A stretch of 5,643 nt of DNA. It comes from JACOXT01 sp964372855. Its GTDB lineage: Bacteria; Patescibacteriota; Microgenomatia; Levybacterales; UBA12049. This document shows positions 4,118 to 5,643 of the stretch, piece by piece. The DNA is taken from positions 1 to 5,643 of the forward strand of contig CAYJRY010000062.1 in assembly GCA_964372855.1 (NCBI GenBank). Reading direction: 5' to 3'. How positions within the stretch are numbered: the stretch's first letter is position 1; each line of letters starts with the position of its first letter. Position numbers and translations under genes: made by a program. A model generated the notes under the pieces. That model saw only the letters and a program-made list of their open reading frames with translations. It ran no database searches and was not told the origin of the DNA.

Positions 4118-5643
4118 GTGGCTTTTGAAAAATTTAAATACAAACCACATTATAATGCTTGCGATAATAATATACGCCCAATCAAAAAACCCAATACTTT
4201 CAATTTCAAAAAGTTTATTAAATAAGGGAATATAAATAATTGCAAGTTGAATCGCAATTGTTAGAGCAATAGATATGAGAAGATATGGATTTGAGAAAAA
4301 TGATGTCTTATAAGTTGAGCGTATAAGAAATAATTTAACTACCTCAAAAATTACTATTGATGAAAATGCTGCCCCTTGTGCTTTTAACAAACCATTGTTA
4401 AGGTTTAGGGTAAATATTCCCAAAACCGCAATTGCCATAAGGATTCCAAATATAAACATCTCAGCCCATATGCGAGTAGTTACAATTTGTCCTTGGAAGA
4501 TGCTTGGAGGATGTCGCATGATTTGACGTTCTGGCTTATCAAGTCCCAATGCAACAGCTGGCAAACCGTCTGTTACCACATTTATCCAAAGAAGCATGAT
4601 AGCAGTAAGGGGTAATTTTTGAAAAATAATTAATGCGATGAATACTATTAATACTTCTCCAATATTGCAGGCCAGCAGATAACTTACAAATTTTCTGATA
4701 TTATGGAAAATTCCGCGGCCTTCCTCAACTGAGGCAACAATTGTTGAAAAATTATCATCCAATAAAACCATGTCTGATGCTTCTTTTGCAACATCTGTCC
4801 CAGTAATACCCATTGAAATTCCAATATCAGCTTTTTTTAGAGCCGGTGCATCATTCACGCCATCGCCTGTCATTGCAACAATATGACCATTTTTCTTAAG
4901 CGCCTCAACAATTTTCATCTTTGAATCAGGATTTATTCGCGCATATATATTTATATTTTCACACCTCTTTAGAATCTCATCTCTACTTAATTTATCAAGC
5001 TGTTCTCCAGTAATTGATTCGCCTTTTATACCAATTTGTTGGGCAATTGATTTTGCTGTTTCTATATGGTCGCCTGTTATCATAACCGTTGTAATTCCAG
5101 ACTGTTTTAGTTTTTCAATAAGTACTGGAATTTCTTCTCTTGGAGGGTCAATCATGCCCATAATTCCAACATATCTTAAATTTTCCTCCATTAACTTTTC
5201 GTTATCTTTAATTTTCAGATATTCATTTTTTGTGATCGCTTTATACGCAAACCCAAGATTTCTAAGCGCGTTTTTGGACATATTTTCATTGACTTTACTA
5301 ATCTCTTTTTTATCAAGTTCTGAAATATTACAGTGTTTTAAAACAATTTCAGGCGCGCCTTTTGTAAACACAAAGTAACTGCTGTTATTTTCAACAACTA
5401 CAGACATCATTTTACGTTGACTATTGAATGGAATTTCATGAATTCTTTTAAACTGGGTTTTTATATTTGCTTTTTTAGCAGCAACAATTAGAGCGACCTC
5501 AGTTGGATCGCCAATTGCTTTTTTATCTTGGCTGAGGCTTGAGTTGTTGCAGAAAAGCCCAATTGATAGGAGCATTTCAAGTTCTTGTGGATCAACTTCT
5601 TTTCCATTATGACTAAATGAACCGTTAGTTTCGTATCCCACAC
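4103..5643 (-). CDS. Ca2+-type (P2) P-type ATPase, C-terminal 512 residues; 5' end outside window
   Basis: The frame runs open to the window edge; the GTG at 5641 is an internal codon, so the start, the actuator domain, helices 1-4 and the DKTGT phosphorylation site lie outside. Visible, numbering from that codon: nucleotide-binding domain with GDPTE (44-48), PFNSQRKMMS (71-80) and FTKGAPE (92-98); DPPR (165-168); MITGDH (187-192); ARINPDSK (234-241); and the hinge TGDGVNDAPAL (258-268). Six helices follow, near 320-341, 345-366, 392-412, 423-440, 452-472 and 486-505. Ion ligands match sarcoplasmic-reticulum-type Ca2+ pumps: N326 and E329 in helix 5 (NIGE), N354, T357 and D358 in helix 6 (NVVTD), and an acidic E433 in helix 8. 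It most likely uses ATP to pump Ca2+ (or Mn2+) out of the cytoplasm; the exact ion is inferred. The HxH gene begins 24 nt downstream with no terminator between them. Confidence 0.93.
   Translation of the reverse strand, partial: VGYETNGSFSHNGKEVDPQELEMLLSIGLFCNNSSLSQDKKAIGDPTEVALIVAAKKANIKTQFKRIHEIPFNSQRKMMSVVVENNSSYFVFTKGAPEIVLKHCNISELDKKEISKVNENMSKNALRNLGFAYKAITKNEYLKIKDNEKLMEENLRYVGIMGMIDPPREEIPVLIEKLKQSGITTVMITGDHIETAKSIAQQIGIKGESITGEQLDKLSRDEILKRCENINIYARINPDSKMKIVEALKKNGHIVAMTGDGVNDAPALKKADIGISMGITGTDVAKEASDMVLLDDNFSTIVASVEEGRGIFHNIRKFVSYLLACNIGEVLIVFIALIIFQKLPLTAIMLLWINVVTDGLPAVALGLDKPERQIMRHPPSIFQGQIVTTRIWAEMFIFGILMAIAVLGIFTLNLNNGLLKAQGAAFSSIVIFEVVKLFLIRSTYKTSFFSNPYLLISIALTIAIQLAIIYIPLFNKLFEIESIGFFDWAYIIIASIIMWFVFKFFKSHLLLT

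Noticed and set aside
1..5643. UGA recoding as in Gracilibacteria or Absconditabacteria
   Set aside because: All real frames end with TAA or TAG and read through without in-frame TGA, so alternative coding is not needed.
1..5643. CRISPR array, tRNA or rRNA genes, insertion sequence
   Set aside because: No regularly spaced direct repeats, no cloverleaf-like segment with a TTCGA-type loop, no rRNA core sequence and no transposase were seen in the window.

Overview
The window looks like chromosome from an AT-rich, uncultivated bacterium, most likely of the Candidate Phyla Radiation (Patescibacteria, perhaps Microgenomates). This rests on four things: the mix of small DUF4342-like and DUF6496-like proteins, a dockerin/Ig surface protein, short genes packed with gaps of 1-24 nt, and a GC-rich palindrome read in frame as PPAGRAG inside an enzyme gene, a string I remember from many predicted proteins of that group. 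The assignment is an inference. All complete genes stop at TAA or TAG and need no recoded TGA, so the standard bacterial code fits.

Layout. Positions 1-470, plus strand: the tail of a DUF4342-like protein, then a complete 59-residue basic DUF6496-like protein. Positions 551-1228, minus strand: a secreted or membrane-anchored protein with a dockerin-like calcium-binding domain, an Ig-like domain and a Tyr/Pro/Thr-rich tail. It converges on the plus-strand pair and has its own promoter (TTGACA, 17 bp, TAATAT) placed so that the mRNA would be almost leaderless. Positions 1291-5643, minus strand: four co-directional genes. Transcribed right to left they are a Ca2+-type P-type ATPase (5' end outside the window), a membrane-anchored protein with an extracytoplasmic HxH-rich domain, a CcdA/DsbD-like six-helix thiol transporter, and a MerA/Lpd-like NADPH flavoprotein disulfide reductase.

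How the genes may work together. The last three genes are separated by only 3 and 1 nt, so they are probably co-translated. Together they could form an electron path: cytoplasmic NADPH, FAD and the CxxxxC disulfide of the reductase, the membrane Cys pair of the CcdA-like protein, then a Cys/His-rich protein outside the membrane. No thioredoxin or DsbA gene is visible to act as carrier, so the path is a hypothesis. A possible internal promoter at the end of the ATPase gene could express this trio on its own; the ATPase may be a separate ion-homeostasis gene or part of a wider metal/redox operon. No tRNA, rRNA, CRISPR array, insertion sequence or stretch over 300 bases without a gene was found.
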